DNA of 64,000 nucleotides, taken from positions 124,001-188,000 of the forward strand of contig SWBL01000045.1 in the NCBI GenBank assembly GCA_024195585.1, in the 5' to 3' direction. This document shows positions 20,993-31,946 of the stretch, in pieces. Position numbers and translations under genes: made by a program. Within the stretch, counting starts at the first letter, position 1. Every line of letters starts with the position of its first letter. The notes beneath the pieces were generated by a model. That model did no database searches and was not told the DNA's origin. It saw only the letters and a program-made list of their open reading frames with translations. The DNA is from Aureobasidium sp. EXF-3400. Taxonomy: Eukaryota; Ascomycota; Dothideomycetes; Dothideales; Saccotheciaceae.

Positions 20993-23331
20993 TTAATGCT
21001 TAGGTGCACCACCCATGCGCTCAATGTTACTCATCATCTTGCTCTTAGACGCCATACCCGAAGGCCTCGGCATACCCCTCCCAATCCTACTCTGCACAGG
21101 AGCAGAAGAAGCAGGTGCCTCCCTGAATGCGGGAATAGCCGCATGAGGCGGAGGAGCAGGACGACTGATACTGCGTCTAAAGTCCTCAATCACAGCCGCA
21201 GTCTCGTCACTAGGAGCTGAAGACTGCAAAAGCAACATCTCATCAACAGCAGCAACAAGTTCGCCTTTTTCGATTCGCTCTTTTTCGAGTTCGTGCTGGA
21301 GGGTAGCTTGTTCGGTGTGCAAGACATCGAGTTGGACGGACAGGTTTGCGAGTTCGGCGCGTTGTTCTTCGATGGTGGCATTTGCTTCTTCCATCACTCT
21401 GCGGTCGTCGGCTGTAAACATCATACTCGACTCGATGTTGTTGTTTGCCGAAGCTTGCAGTTGTTCGTTCTGTTTAGTCAAGTCATCCAGACGAGATTGC
21501 AGATCAGCGCATTTCTTTTCACTGCGTGCTTCGTAAGACTTTTTGAGCGTCGCGACTTTGGTTTCGTGCTTTTTCTTGTATACGGCGTGGAGTTCGCGAG
21601 ATACGGCTTCCACTTTTGCGTCAATTTGTTGTTGGACGAGGGATTGGATCTGGGCTTCGTCGATTGTGTTGCCCGAGCCGTCGTTTTTGGGAATAGCGGC
21701 GCGAGCGGTTGCGAGTTGGGCTTCTAGGTCTAGGATCTTGGACTCTGCTTCGTCTGCGCGGGTTTGTTGCTTTTCGGTGGAGCGTTCGCTTTCCTCTGCG
21801 CGACGGATTAAGGATTCTTTTTCTTCGTCGCTACGCATGACTTCTTGTCTGACGTTCTGGAGAAGGTGTTCGAATTCGACACCGCGCTGCTCCCATTGGT
21901 TCTTCTCGTGCTCGATCTGCTCGCGCTGGCCCTTTTCTTCTCTGAGGTTCTCCAGAGCCTCACCGACACGTCTTTCAGCATCTCCTACAGCCTTCTTCAA
22001 TGAGTCGACTTCGGCTTCTCTGCCAGAGAGGGTGGCCTTGAGGGATGAGATCTGCGATTGGTACTGTGACTTCATTGATTCAAGCTCGCGAACAGTGATG
22101 GTAGGGATAGAACGAGGAGTGGGTGCTGGAGGCAGTTCGAAGTCGAGCAGGTTGAGCAGACTGGTAGACTTTGCTGGAGTGCTCATCCTGGCGCCCTTGT
22201 TTGGCGAGCGTTGTTGGTTCAAGTATGATAGGAGGTTGGGTTCGGTAGCAGATTTTTGAGGAGAACGACGAGATGGAGTCTGTTGGACATCAGAACGGCC
22301 GGAAGCATGAGCAAAGCGTTCGATTTGCTGGGTGAAGTCGATGAGGTTGGTTGTGTTTGATTGGGCAGTACCGGGAGTTCTGGGTCTGCGAGGTGTGGGA
22401 GAGGGCGATCGTTCGTCGGAGCCGCGTCGTCTGGTGGGTCTGGGTGTGGCTTGTTCGCTTTGTGGTGTTCGTTGCTAACTTGTCGTCAGTCGAAGTCAAG
22501 ATATTCGGGTTCATAGTAACTCACGATAGATTGCTTGAGAGGGCTTCTGCGATCGCCTAGCTTTGCAAACATGGTCATGTCTGGGACAGCGGAAAAAGTG
22601 CTGAAGCAAGTGTCGTCGACGCCGGTTTCGTCAACATCGTGGATCATGATGGAGTCGTCAATGGTTTCATCTGGGAGTTGGACAGAAGGCTCGCGAGCTC
22701 GAGGGAGAGGCGTCTCGTCAGCGAAGTCACGCTGCTTGAAGGGCGATTTGGCCTTGAAGGGAGAGTTGAAACGCAACGTCTTCCTGGTCGAAGGTGGTGG
22801 TTTGTCGACTGTGTCTTCTTCGAAAGTGCTGCTGCGTCGTTTCTTGACAGTCGACTTTGGCTTCAGCGGAGACATGGACTTCTTGGTGGCTTCTGGTGTG
22901 GCAGCCTTTTCCGGTGTCTTGTGCTTGATGTCGTCCTCGGGAAGGTCGTCTACGTCGGCGACAGTGTTTTCCTTCTCGCCGATGGAGGACATGGAAAAGG
23001 TGGAAGCCTTTTTGTCGTCGGTCTCGAAGAATTGAGTCTCGTTATGATCCGATGGGTCTTCGAAGATGGCGTCAACTTCGGGGTCGATGGGAAGCTGGTC
23101 GGGGTTGTTTGTGGCAAAACGAGTGTCGGCTTCTGCGACGAAAGGCGAGCTTCCAGTGTCTTCATCGTCCCAGTTGATGATGGACTCTTCGTGTGTTTGT
23201 TTGGTTGGTGTTGATGTTCTGCAAGGAGTGGCAGAAGTGCTGTGGGTAGCCATCTTGTCTCCACGCACCACAGTCGCTGGCGTGCGAGAGTTGAGCTGCT
23301 GTGAGTTCAGCGGTGACAAAGGACTCGTCAT
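20993..23331 (-). CDS. Spindle-pole-body-associated coiled-coil protein (SnaD/Cut12-like)
   Basis: Exon 1 (22525-23331, 269 codons) starts MTSPLSPLNSQQLNSRTPAT. A 50-nt intron (22475-22524, GTGAGT..TTAG) follows. Exon 2 (20993-22474) gives 762 aa in total. The first 400 residues are Ser/Pro-rich with many SP/TP sites (SPLKPKS, SPFKAKSPFKQ, SPSPTPRRPRTPG), likely mitotic kinase targets. The conserved block LLNLLDFELPPAPTPRSIPT introduces a long coiled coil (about 430-680: RELESMKSQYQSQISSLKATL, then heptad-rich sequence). The C-terminus is basic and Pro-rich (GRGMPRPSGMASKSKMMSNI). The N-terminus and coiled-coil onset match the fungal SnaD-type protein, a spindle-pole component by family knowledge. 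The exact ortholog naming is less sure. Confidence 0.8.
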
Positions 23332-23990
23332 TGTGATTGTCTGTCGAGTTGGACTGTGGCTCTGTCAAAATTGAATGCGACAGAAAGATCTTGTGTGTTT
23401 ACACAACACGCACGGACCCTCTTCCCCACAGCTACCCGCATGGTCAATCATCATCATCCTTCATGAGCATCCTTACTGTATACACGGGTAAACACGCTTT
23501 GCCACAGTCTCTTCGAAGCTATCATCCAAGTAGGATCTTTGTCTTGGTCTCACGAGCTGCTTCTTCCTCTCTCATGATGAGCGCAAGCAGCTACGTCGCT
23601 TGGTCCCGGCACTCCCAGATAAGTGCACCCGCTTGCGTCGCGCTGAACCAAAGACTATTCAGTCCGTAACCCTCGTCACGCATTTGTCTGCCTTTCGAAG
23701 TACGCGTACCACCCAGATGATTTTATGGTCGTTTTGGCAGCTCTTTCCTCTTCTTCCGATGGCTTTTCCGGCTCTGAAGCTTTTCCGAGCCTGAAGATCC
23801 GGCAAGCTCAAGGTGTGGGGATGGCGGGGCTTGGAGGGGACACAGATAGGTAATCATCTTTGTTCCATCCTCCTGTTTTCTTACTCTCGTCTCCTCCTCT
23901 TCTCTGACTCTCCTCACCTCCTCTTCTCTTCTCGTCTTCTTACTACTACCTCCTCTCTTGTGTCTCATACCATCTAATCAGATAGCAATC
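23332..23990. promoter_or_regulatory. Divergent promoter region between spindle-pole gene and dioxygenase
   Basis: A 659-bp head-to-head spacer. Its right end is an extended pyrimidine tract, listed separately. No RNA or protein gene is seen. Confidence 0.5.
23857..23970 (+). promoter_or_regulatory. CT-rich tract before the hydroxyquinol dioxygenase start
   Basis: Roughly 110 nt are almost only C and T (repeated CTCCTC, CTTCTC, TCTTCT), ending about 20 nt before ATG 23991. Such tracts mark the promoter or 5' leader of strongly expressed filamentous-fungal genes. It would lie in or next to the 5' UTR. Confidence 0.5.
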
Positions 23991-25032
23991 ATGGACCCGT
24001 CAGAAGTCAACATCCCTCCACTTAAAGACCTCACGATCGACAACATTACCGAGAATGTACACATGATCAATTCACAATGCGATGACCCGAGAATGAAGTA
24101 CCTACTCGAGCGACTCGTCTCCCACGTTCACGACTTTGCTCGCGAAACTCGACTCAGCACAGACGAATGGATGGCAGCTATCCAATTCTTGACAAAGGTT
24201 GGCCAGATCAGTAGCGACGTACGCCAGGAATTCATCTTGCTCTCCGATATCATTGGTCTCTCTCTTCTCGTCGACAGTATCGACCATCCCAAGCCTGCTT
24301 CTAGTACAGAAGGCACTGTCCTCGGTCCTTTCCACACACACGAAGCCCAACTCGAAGGCAATGGTGGCAGCATTTCACACGACCCCGAAGGCGAGCCCTG
24401 CTTAGTGCTATGTACGGTCAAAGACACTGCAGGTAAGCCAATCGACAATGTCAAGATCGATATCTGGGAGACGGACAGCAAGGGCTTCTACGATGTCCAA
24501 TATGCAGAAAGAGACGGTCCCGATGGCAGAGCTGTCATGAAGAGTGACAACGACGGTATCTTTTGGTTCAAGGCTATCGTGCCAGTACCATATCCCATCC
24601 CTCACGATGGACCGGTCGGTCAACTCCTCAAGAAGCTCAAGCGTCACCCATACCGTCCTAGCCACATGCATTTCATGTTTGAGAAGTCCGGATACGACAA
24701 CCTGATCACGTATGTCATCTCGATCCTCTTGCGAGAGATCTGTCGACTAATCATATCACAGTGCTCTATATCTACGCGGCGACCCATACGAGACTTCGGA
24801 CGCCGTCTTTGGTGTCAAGGAATCCTTGCTCATCGATCTGGGCACCGTATCCGCCGAACAAGCAAAAGAATATGGTGTAAAAGAAGGCGGCAAGCTTATC
24901 ACATACAATTTCGTCCTTGTGACCGATGACGAGTCGCGCAAGTTGCGTGAAGAAAAGGCCATGGAGGCCATGAAAAAGCTTGGAAGGAAAATGAAGTTGT
25001 ACCAGGGTCTGCCTGTGCCCGACGTCGATTAG
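23991..25032 (+). CDS. Hydroxyquinol/catechol 1,2-dioxygenase (intradiol ring cleavage)
   Basis: The enzyme opens hydroxyquinol (or catechol) between the two hydroxyls with O2 and non-haem Fe(III), giving maleylacetate-type products in aromatic degradation. Exons 23991-24709 and 24762-25032 with a 52-nt intron (GTATGT..ACAG) give 329 aa. The N-terminal helical dimerisation part contains ARETRLSTDEWMAAIQFLTK. The core includes TVLGPFHTHEA, IDIWETDSKGFYDVQY and RPSHMHF. The four iron ligands are present: Tyr167, Tyr201, His225 and His227. Exon 2 restores the conserved LITALYLRGDPYETSDAVFG. The N-terminal LSDIIGLSLLVDSIDHP is closer to hydroxyquinol dioxygenases than to plain catechol enzymes. 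No maleylacetate reductase or hydroxylase gene is nearby. Confidence 0.9.
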
Positions 25033-25440
25033 ACGGGAAAATATCAAGCATCATACATTTGGTCTCCGAGTTCCTCATCTAGGCAGATTGTTCCCAAGTC
25101 TGTATTCTCACTCTCTCCACATCACCGTCTCGCTTCTTTTGTTCAAAGAGCTTACTTCGAATGTCGAGGCTGGTTTCTGCTTTTACTTTCCACAACATAG
25201 CATAACAGCGGATCTCTTCTACTTTTGTCGACGTGTGGCCCTGATTTTAGGAGCATGAATACCCTCCACCGGTAGCGTGGCATTTAATGTTCATCTCTTC
25301 AGCTCGTAGACTCATTCAATGTCCTGCCGGTCCCGCGTCATTCTCGCCCTCAGGCTAAGCAACTTTGACTGAGCTGCGATATGTGGTATATATCAATCTC
25401 GTACTGGACCGATATCCTGAGCTACCAGCTCGAGAATGCG

Positions 25441-25572
25441 GGTCATCGGTCAGTGATACACCCCTATATGGTGTATCTCCAACATCCTTGGTTTGATCTA
25501 CCTCAGCCAATGTTCATGACCAAAGCATGATGGGTATAACCTTGCCATCGCGAAGAACATTGACCTGATGGG
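25441..25572 (+). repeat. Repeat unit A (about 132-bp core with terminal inverted repeat)
   Basis: The left arm GGTCATCGGTCAGTGAT at 25441 and the right arm ACATTGACCTGATGGG ending at 25572 are inverted relative to each other, with one base missing in the left arm. Inside, CTTGGTTTGATCTAC and a following CCAATGTT match units B and C. A downstream ACTATATCAG near 25789 resembles the downstream block of B and D. Confidence 0.6.
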
Positions 25573-26020
25573 TTTAGATCGCCCTTCGTATACCAGAACG
25601 ATAGGCCAGCTAGGTCCTGACGGCGGTAGCATCAGTTGACCAACCAACAGCTGATTACATGACCAGGATGATTTCTGGTTTGTAGCGAGTGATGGCTTCA
25701 GCGATGCCCGATGATCATTTATAGTAGTCTCTGATACTGCACAAGACGCATCGACCTTGCGTCTAGACTTACATTTGGTCGGTGAGAGACTATATCAGGA
25801 AAGAGACATCAAGCCACATACCCAAACTGTCGTAAAGCCGTTGTTCAAAGACTTCCCTTACCTATTTAAGAACAGATTCTGTCCTTCTTCCAGCTTCCAT
25901 AACGCAACAACTCAGGCAGGCAATTTTGCTTTGGGGACCTTTGGACTTGGTTGAAGCACGGTTGTCTTGCGCTAGCAGTGAGATACTGCATCATCGCTGT
26001 GATGGTGAGTAACCCAGGTA

Positions 26021-26153
26021 GGTCATCAGGTCAATGGTACCCGCTGTAAATCTCAGATCCCCCATCGTCTTACTTTGTCTTACTCCAATCACATTCCGCT
26101 TTGTTATATGCTGAGAGAGATCTTGTCACTAAGTAGATCATCGGCCTGATGAC
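26021..26153 (+). repeat. Repeat unit B (about 132-bp core with terminal inverted repeat)
   Basis: The left arm GTCATCAGGTCAATG (26022-26036) and right arm CATCGGCCTGATGAC (26139-26153) are complementary at 13 of 15 positions plus one G-U. Inside is CTTACTTTGTCTTACTCCAA. Homology runs on: TTCTGCTGCTCTT just after the right arm, a 27-nt block at 26301-26327 that matches unit D at 22 positions, and TAGTGTTGGGAG at 26362-26373, identical in D at the same distance. Confidence 0.7.
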
Positions 26154-26848
26154 TTCTGCTGCTCTTCCTCAAAACTGTATCCAAGGATAGTCATCGGGCA
26201 CTGCCGGTGGGATTCTGGCAGTTTCGGCCAAATCTCCTGGAGTTGGTGTACGGACGTGATGAGGATGAGAACACAATACGACAGCTTTGTCAAAAAAACA
26301 AGAGGTACTAAGGACTATCACTATCAGAGCGAGTGTGACCGGTATAAAGAAAGTTGAGAAATAGTGTTGGGAGATAAGACTACATGAAAGTATAGTACTG
26401 AGAGGTGTGTCAAATTGTCGTGTTCGTTTGATGGGAACGTTGACTAGATTGTATGGAAGCAGACGAACTTCGTGTTCTGGGTTTCTGATGCCGACCAATA
26501 GATTCGTAATGACTTTTGACTACGAAAATCAACCATTCTCACCAAACTAAGTAAAGTCTATTGACACGTTATGAGAAACTTCCCTTTCTTACTCTTTGAT
26601 CTTAGCCACCAAATAGTGTATCAATTGGTACAAGACGTATGCAGTAGGATTCAAACGGTGATTCTTAACACAAAACACCGTTTCTTATCTTCCTGTTCTA
26701 TCCGCCAAGTTCAATCTGTTTTCATTCGTGGTATACCAGGAGTCATCTTCTCCAGCCAGAAACGACATTCTACGATCCGCAGTCTGTCAACGAGATGTGG
26801 CCAATATGCCAACGATAACGTATGGTAGGACGACGATAACGAACACTA

Positions 26849-26980
26849 GGTCATCAGGTCAGTGATTCTCATCCATATCGTGAATCTCAGAGGATCTTGC
26901 TTTGATTTGCTCCAACTTACTAGTATGTTGACCCTTGATGAGGAGAGTCTCGCGACTGAAAGGGGTATTGACCTGATAGT
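26849..26980 (+). repeat. Repeat unit C (about 132-bp core with terminal inverted repeat)
   Basis: The left arm GGTCATCAGGTCAGTGA starts at 26849. The right arm TATTGACCTGATA is at 26966-26978, complementary over ATCAGGTCA plus a wobble pair. The interior CTTGCTTTGATTTGCTCCAA matches A and B. CTCTGCTGCTCTT follows the right arm as in B. A TAGTGTTGG lies at 27305, further away than in B and D. Confidence 0.7.
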
Positions 26981-27503
26981 CTCTGCTGCTCTTGATTGAC
27001 ACGATTGTCAGGAACGTTACACCATGGTTTTCTTGGTCTCCTGCGTCGTAGCCTCCATCGAGCAAGTTCCTCTGGAGCATTTTGATCCTGACTCCATTGC
27101 CAGGGCCATTATGGGTATGTAGGTGGTTTTGTTTGACGATGAAGATGACGAAAAGCAACTACAGACTGACTACGATGAAAGCAAAGCTATCATCGTAGAG
27201 CAAGTGGTGAGACAGGTAGTCATACCAGAAGCTCTTGAAGCGGAAAGTGATAAGCGTATCTGATCGTTCAACTGACCAAAAGGTTACAAGCAACATACCT
27301 CGAGTAGTGTTGGTCATACATCTGCCCTGCCTTAGCCTACGTGTATAAATCTTAGCCTTCCCTGACCTTATACAATAAACCAGGACATGAAGCTATCTTA
27401 CAGATCTGCGGCCACGGTCGCAAAACAATGATTTTACCTTCGTGCCTATTCCGCGCTCGTTAAGTTTTTCTGTTGTTACGCTACTTGGACTCCGACATAG
27501 GTA

Positions 27504-27635
27504 GGTCAGCAGGTCAGTGATATCGCTCTCTCTTCCCACGTCTCAATATCTCATCCACGCCCAATAATCACTAACATCTTCAACATTCTTCTGGAGGAGA
27601 ACCCATGACTGGGAGGAACATCGACCTAATGGCTC
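27504..27635 (+). repeat. Repeat unit D (about 132-bp core with terminal inverted repeat)
   Basis: The left arm GGTCAGCAGGTCAGTGAT starts at 27504, preceded by GACATAGGTA. The right arm CATCGACCTAATGGC lies at 27619-27633; complementarity is weaker than in B. Downstream it shares with B the 27-nt block (27785-27811) and TAGTGTTGGGAG (27845-27856). The latter sits about 210 bp from the right arm in both copies. Confidence 0.65.
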
Positions 27636-28120
27636 TCTATTGCTCGATATTCCCCCTGTAAATCATATTCAGAAACACGTGGGATTGACATAGCTCGGCC
27701 GCATCATCGGCAGTAGCTTGTGCATCTCTCCGTTCGATGTAGAGAACACAGGTCAAGGATGTCCAACGTATTTGTCGAGATACAAGAGCTCTTAAAGACT
27801 ATCACAATCAGGATGAGACACGATATCCTGGATAACATCGGGTGTAGTGTTGGGAGGAGCGTACGGATATGCAGGGCTAAGAGTGTGTGATGCTAAGAGG
27901 AAGGAATACTAATCACTTGTTACGATGATCGACTTGCTTATCTATCAACTCAAACACAATTGAGAAGTAGATAACGCTTGCTACTGCCACCGATTGCCTG
28001 ACCGACAAAGCCGAGAAGATACAGACTGAGGTGATCTAGAAGAGTGGAGAATATTATGACAGCTAAAGACAGCAAAAGCTGTTGTGTCGTTTGGGCGTCA
28101 CATAAGTGTCCCAGACATAG

Positions 28121-28255
28121 GTACGTTAGGAAGAGAATCAGACCAGTGACTTCCAATAGCAAAGATCACGATCTAAAGATTGCATTGTTGATATCTCTGA
28201 TGAAGATGCTCAGGAGAGATTACAGAGAAAGGTCTATGGTTCGCTGACCTAATCA
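28121..28255 (+). repeat. Possible repeat unit E (strongly diverged)
   Basis: GACATAGGTACGTTAGG (from 28114) resembles the sequence before and at the left arm of unit D. CAGTGAC follows after extra bases. TGACCTAATCA near 28245 resembles the right arm of D. The span is again about 132 bp. This is the weakest copy and may be coincidental. Confidence 0.35.
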
Positions 28256-29369
28256 ACTCATTGAGCCTTAATACACACCATGAATCCAATCGACACACAC
28301 TGGAGTATTACTATGAACGTTGGGCTGTTGCGATGAAGAACGATACTGCGAAAGGGTAGGGAGCGAACTCGGCCTCTGAAACAGATGTCGCTCCCGCAGA
28401 CCAGTAATCACACAACATCTTGCACCAGTTTATCGAGTAGATTAGACGACATCAAGAACTCTTGAGGGTGAAGATTCTGGTTGAGGTTCGATCTTCTAAT
28501 TTGTAATCAAGGGGTATACATTCATGCTTCATGATTCTGTATGTTGATAGTAAGCCTAATCCATGTTTTATAGCCAAATGTGAAGAAACCGAATCTCAGT
28601 TGGTGATCTCCAAACATTGGAAGAAGATGCTGTCGTACTTGCTTTAATAGACACCGCCTTGCTAGCATCCATTATATATCACATACATACAAACATCACA
28701 ACTCTTTGCACGAAAAAGAGAACTCAAAGCGAACAATCTCAATTGCGTATCGCAAGCGCAAGTTGTCTGAAATCTCCCTATCTACTCATCCACCTCCATG
28801 CTTTTAACTTCAGTGGACCCCTGTGCTTCACGCACCACAAGGCCGGGGATACCTGGATCCCCTGCGTGATGCTCTGTTTACTTTGATGTTCTTACGGTAT
28901 CAAGTGAAGTCGAAGACGATGTTTCGGTCGATGTATGAGTTTACGATAGTGTAGCTCGCAGGGTGGTGTTGAACGAGGTTGATGAGAATTTTGAAGAGAT
29001 GCACAATGAAGAACTGTAACGGCTGTGATTGAGAACACTATAAAGGGGCAGGAACGGAACGAAACAAGGATCTGGAAATTTGGGCCAAGCGCAGAGGTAA
29101 AAGAGCAAAAAAGCAAGCAAAAAGAGCATGTGTCTCAACGCACGAGAAGTTTATCAATCTTGAGTTTGTGAATCCCTATGGGATCCGGAACATGACCTTT
29201 CGAGGATGCCATGGTTGAGCAAGAGGTAATACGTGAGCGTTGTGTTGCCGGTTTCCTCGGGTGTGCCATGAGTCCTCTATCTAGAGTTGATGCAGAACTG
29301 TGAGTACCATATGATCTACAATAAAATGCTCTGATGGCAGCGTTGTGATGACCTGAGTGTTGTGCTGAG

Positions 29370-30662
29370 CTATCGCTCGACAATCTCGCCCTCTTCAGAT
29401 CCAACATAGCTCTGTGTACGAACGTGACGAGCAGTACGGATCTTATTGATACTCAAGGGAGATGCGGACTCACACTCCTTCTTGCGGAGATACTCGGTAT
29501 AGGAAGGTCCTTTGACGACCGGAGTATTATACTCCTGGGAACTGTGGGAACTGGAGTTGATGCCTTTGAGTTCGACACAGGGGGCAGCATCGTATTTCTG
29601 CTCAGCGATCTTTGCTTGAGCCTGACGTAGCTCGGTCTTGCGAGGAGTCTCTTGAGAGAGTGTGTCAGGGACCCAGCGATCACGGCGGCCGATATAGTTG
29701 ATCGGCGATGGGGTAGTAAGGGGATATTGGAAAGAACGGTGATTCATTTTGTGGATGGTGCTGAAGTCGGGACGCACACACCTGGTGGGGGGTCGGTATG
29801 TATCGTGAGCTCTGAACTTGACTCTCTTGCGTGGTGCAGTGCGCCAATCGTTGCCAGAGGCGAGGGTCTTACGCTTGAGAGGTGCAGGGCGAAACGGAGC
29901 CTGGGTAGGCTTGTTGGAGGAACGCTGTTCAAGTGCGTGGTTGCTACGAACCTGGTCGGCGGCGGGCCTGACAATCAACACGTTAGATGACGATGTGTTG
30001 GTGAATGAAGAGCGAGTGCTGTTATCCGCAATGGCACGAGGGAGATGTCCTGGGGTGACTATTGCCATAAGATGGCGAGCTACAGTCATCTCTGCCCACT
30101 TTCTCAGCTCAGGGGCGGTCTGACCCCTGAAGGCAAGCACATTGTTGCTGAGCTGGTTGGAGATAGCCTGGGCATGGGAGATGATGAGAGCATACTGGCC
30201 CTGCTGTCTATATCTTCCATTCTGCTCTTCCGACCATGAGCGCCATTGCACGGTGTAGATGTCATGCACAATAGTCGCCAGAATCATCATGGCATCAGGA
30301 GCATCGCGACCAAGAAGCTCATATGCGGCATCTTTAGTCAAGAGATCTCTGATGACATATACATCATCGAGCTCCAACATCAGGAGTTCGTAAAGGGCAG
30401 TGCCCTGAGCAAGAGCGCTGTCTAGACCTTTTCCTGATACCTTCCAATGGAGGCGCAAGACATTCATGAAGAGGTTGTTGGCTTTCTCGTCGGCGAATAC
30501 ACTTTCTCCGCGGCATTGGAGGTAGTTCAGATGTGCGCAGGTGAATTTGGGCGCCTTTTGGAGGACACTCTTGGGCATGGTAAGGTCGAAGCGCTCTTGT
30601 CTTGGAATGTAGGCGCTCGGGGTCTTCGAGGAGGCATGGGACTCGATGTTGAGAGTCGTCAT
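29370..30662 (-). CDS. Hypothetical protein, no recognised family
   Basis: 430 aa from ATG 30662 (MTTLNIESHASSKTPSAYIP). The frame is open for 73 further codons upstream, but those look like leader sequence. The N-terminal half is compact and mostly helical (CAHLNYLQCRGESVFADEKA, LFMNVLRLHWKVSGKGLDSA, ELLMLELDDVYVIRDLLTKD, DAMMILATIVHDIYTVQWRS). This suggests a globular domain of about 210 residues that I cannot name. The C-terminal half is basic and probably disordered (RPAPLKRKTL, APRKRVKFRAH, YPLTTPSPINYIGRR) and ends in acidic GSEEGEIVER. A nuclear place is possible from the KR-rich motifs. No introns. It is bordered on its 3' side by the repeat array. Confidence 0.7.
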   Translation of the reverse strand: MTTLNIESHASSKTPSAYIPRQERFDLTMPKSVLQKAPKFTCAHLNYLQCRGESVFADEKANNLFMNVLRLHWKVSGKGLDSALAQGTALYELLMLELDDVYVIRDLLTKDAAYELLGRDAPDAMMILATIVHDIYTVQWRSWSEEQNGRYRQQGQYALIISHAQAISNQLSNNVLAFRGQTAPELRKWAEMTVARHLMAIVTPGHLPRAIADNSTRSSFTNTSSSNVLIVRPAADQVRSNHALEQRSSNKPTQAPFRPAPLKRKTLASGNDWRTAPRKRVKFRAHDTYRPPTRCVRPDFSTIHKMNHRSFQYPLTTPSPINYIGRRDRWVPDTLSQETPRKTELRQAQAKIAEQKYDAAPCVELKGINSSSHSSQEYNTPVVKGPSYTEYLRKKECESASPLSINKIRTARHVRTQSYVGSEEGEIVER

Positions 30663-31946
30663 GGTGGATATGTTCCCCAGAGTTGGTATGCTTGTTGATA
30701 GTGATCGATGGACGGTATGGCTGATGTCAAATGGTAATTTTGGTTGATAACGGATAATGGTGGTGGTGAGTTTTGCGAGCAGATGAGAGAAGATTCGAAG
30801 AGCAAAGACGAGTGCATATACAATAGAAGTAGAAAACGGAAACTTGGATGAGTGATAGTCGAGCTCGGGACCTACTTTCACTCTCTGCCAGAAATTTCGA
30901 GCAGCCGACCGTATGCAGCTACCCGATGCTTCGTTTGGGTATCCTTCATCTCAACCACAGACATCTTCTTTGGCCTTCTTTCGCTTTGTTTGTCCAACAC
31001 ATATTCGCATCTCAGTACTATACTAATACTACTGGACGTGAGACACAAATGGCTCCTTGTACCTGCTGTCTGTCAATCAATTTGATATATGACCTACTTG
31101 TCCAACCGCCAACAGATATCGTTCCCCAATTCCTCATCTATTGCTCTGGAATCTTCCCAATCGTACTCGTGAGATCAGAACTCTTACTCATGTTCGAGGT
31201 GATAGTGATAAACAGTCTGTGTTGTTTCGAAGCATGAGAAGTATATGGGAAGTACGGTTAAGGCCAAATATGTTGTTGATCTGAGGAGGTAGATAGAAAC
31301 GGCAGAACTGGTTTTCAGCCTTCTGGTCAGTACCTGGGAGGGAGTTGGCAAGTCGCAACAGGAAAGCCATGATCAAGAAGACCGCCAGCAATTTCGTGAG
31401 GAGTCCAAATGGAGATGGCCTTGGAGGACTGAAAGCCAAAGAACGTTTTTCGCCATCTCACGACAGGAAACTACCAGCAGTACTCTAGTAGTAAATCGTG
31501 TCGCAAAGGATCAACACCAGGAAGATGCGTCCACTTGGTCGTTCTCAGGTGGAAGCTACAAGCGTCGCCGTGAAGAGGCCGCAGATAGTCCACATTTCGA
31601 GCTCTGAATCGCCATACAAACAATATATGACACAATCATCGTGATCCAATAATTTCATCGAACTCAAGACACGATCGTAGAAGAGATCAGAACATCAGTG
31701 AAAGAGTGGTAAGAAGAATGGTCCCTGAGGTGTGGGGAAAATGTCATGGCATCACGATCCTACAAAATGTACAAAGAGTCGCGTCATTGTCAACGTCACT
31801 GAGCATACGGAGCTCTAGCTATGTAAATAGAGCTTGCTCGACGCAGGAACACTTTCTTCTCTTCATCAATCTTTCTTGCAACCAAAGTCACACGACAATC
31901 TTCAATCCACACCAAATCAAACCAATTCACCTTCACATCAACTAAA
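30663..31946. other. Divergent intergenic region, 1.28 kb
   Basis: It contains the promoters of the hypothetical gene (-) and the hydrophilic-protein gene (+). A short minus-strand frame ending at 31188 has a hydrophobic start (MAFLLRLANSLPGTDQ) that could mimic a small secreted protein, but nothing else supports it. Confidence 0.45.

Larger units (their letters stand above)
25033..29369. other. 4.3-kb gene-free region occupied by a degenerate repeat array
   Basis: I find no convincing gene between the dioxygenase and the next minus-strand gene. Open frames are short and unsupported. The middle (25.4-28.3 kb) holds the diverged units A-E listed below. The flanks 25033-25440 and 28256-29369 show no structure I recognise. 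Confidence 0.65.

Noticed and set aside
26169..26498. 109-codon minus-strand frame inside repeat unit B with a hydrophobic stretch
   Set aside because: The homologous segment in unit D is interrupted by a stop and the hydrophobic stretch is not kept, so coding conservation is not supported.
25441..28255. Interpretation of the repeat array as a RIP-mutated transposon
   Set aside because: No transposase-, integrase- or RT-like protein fragment is seen on either strand, and differences between copies are not limited to C-to-T type changes by eye. Not excluded, but not supported.
29135..29407. 90-codon minus-strand frame
   Set aside because: It overlaps the end of the 29370-30662 gene in another frame and lies in its probable 3' UTR; no family resemblance.
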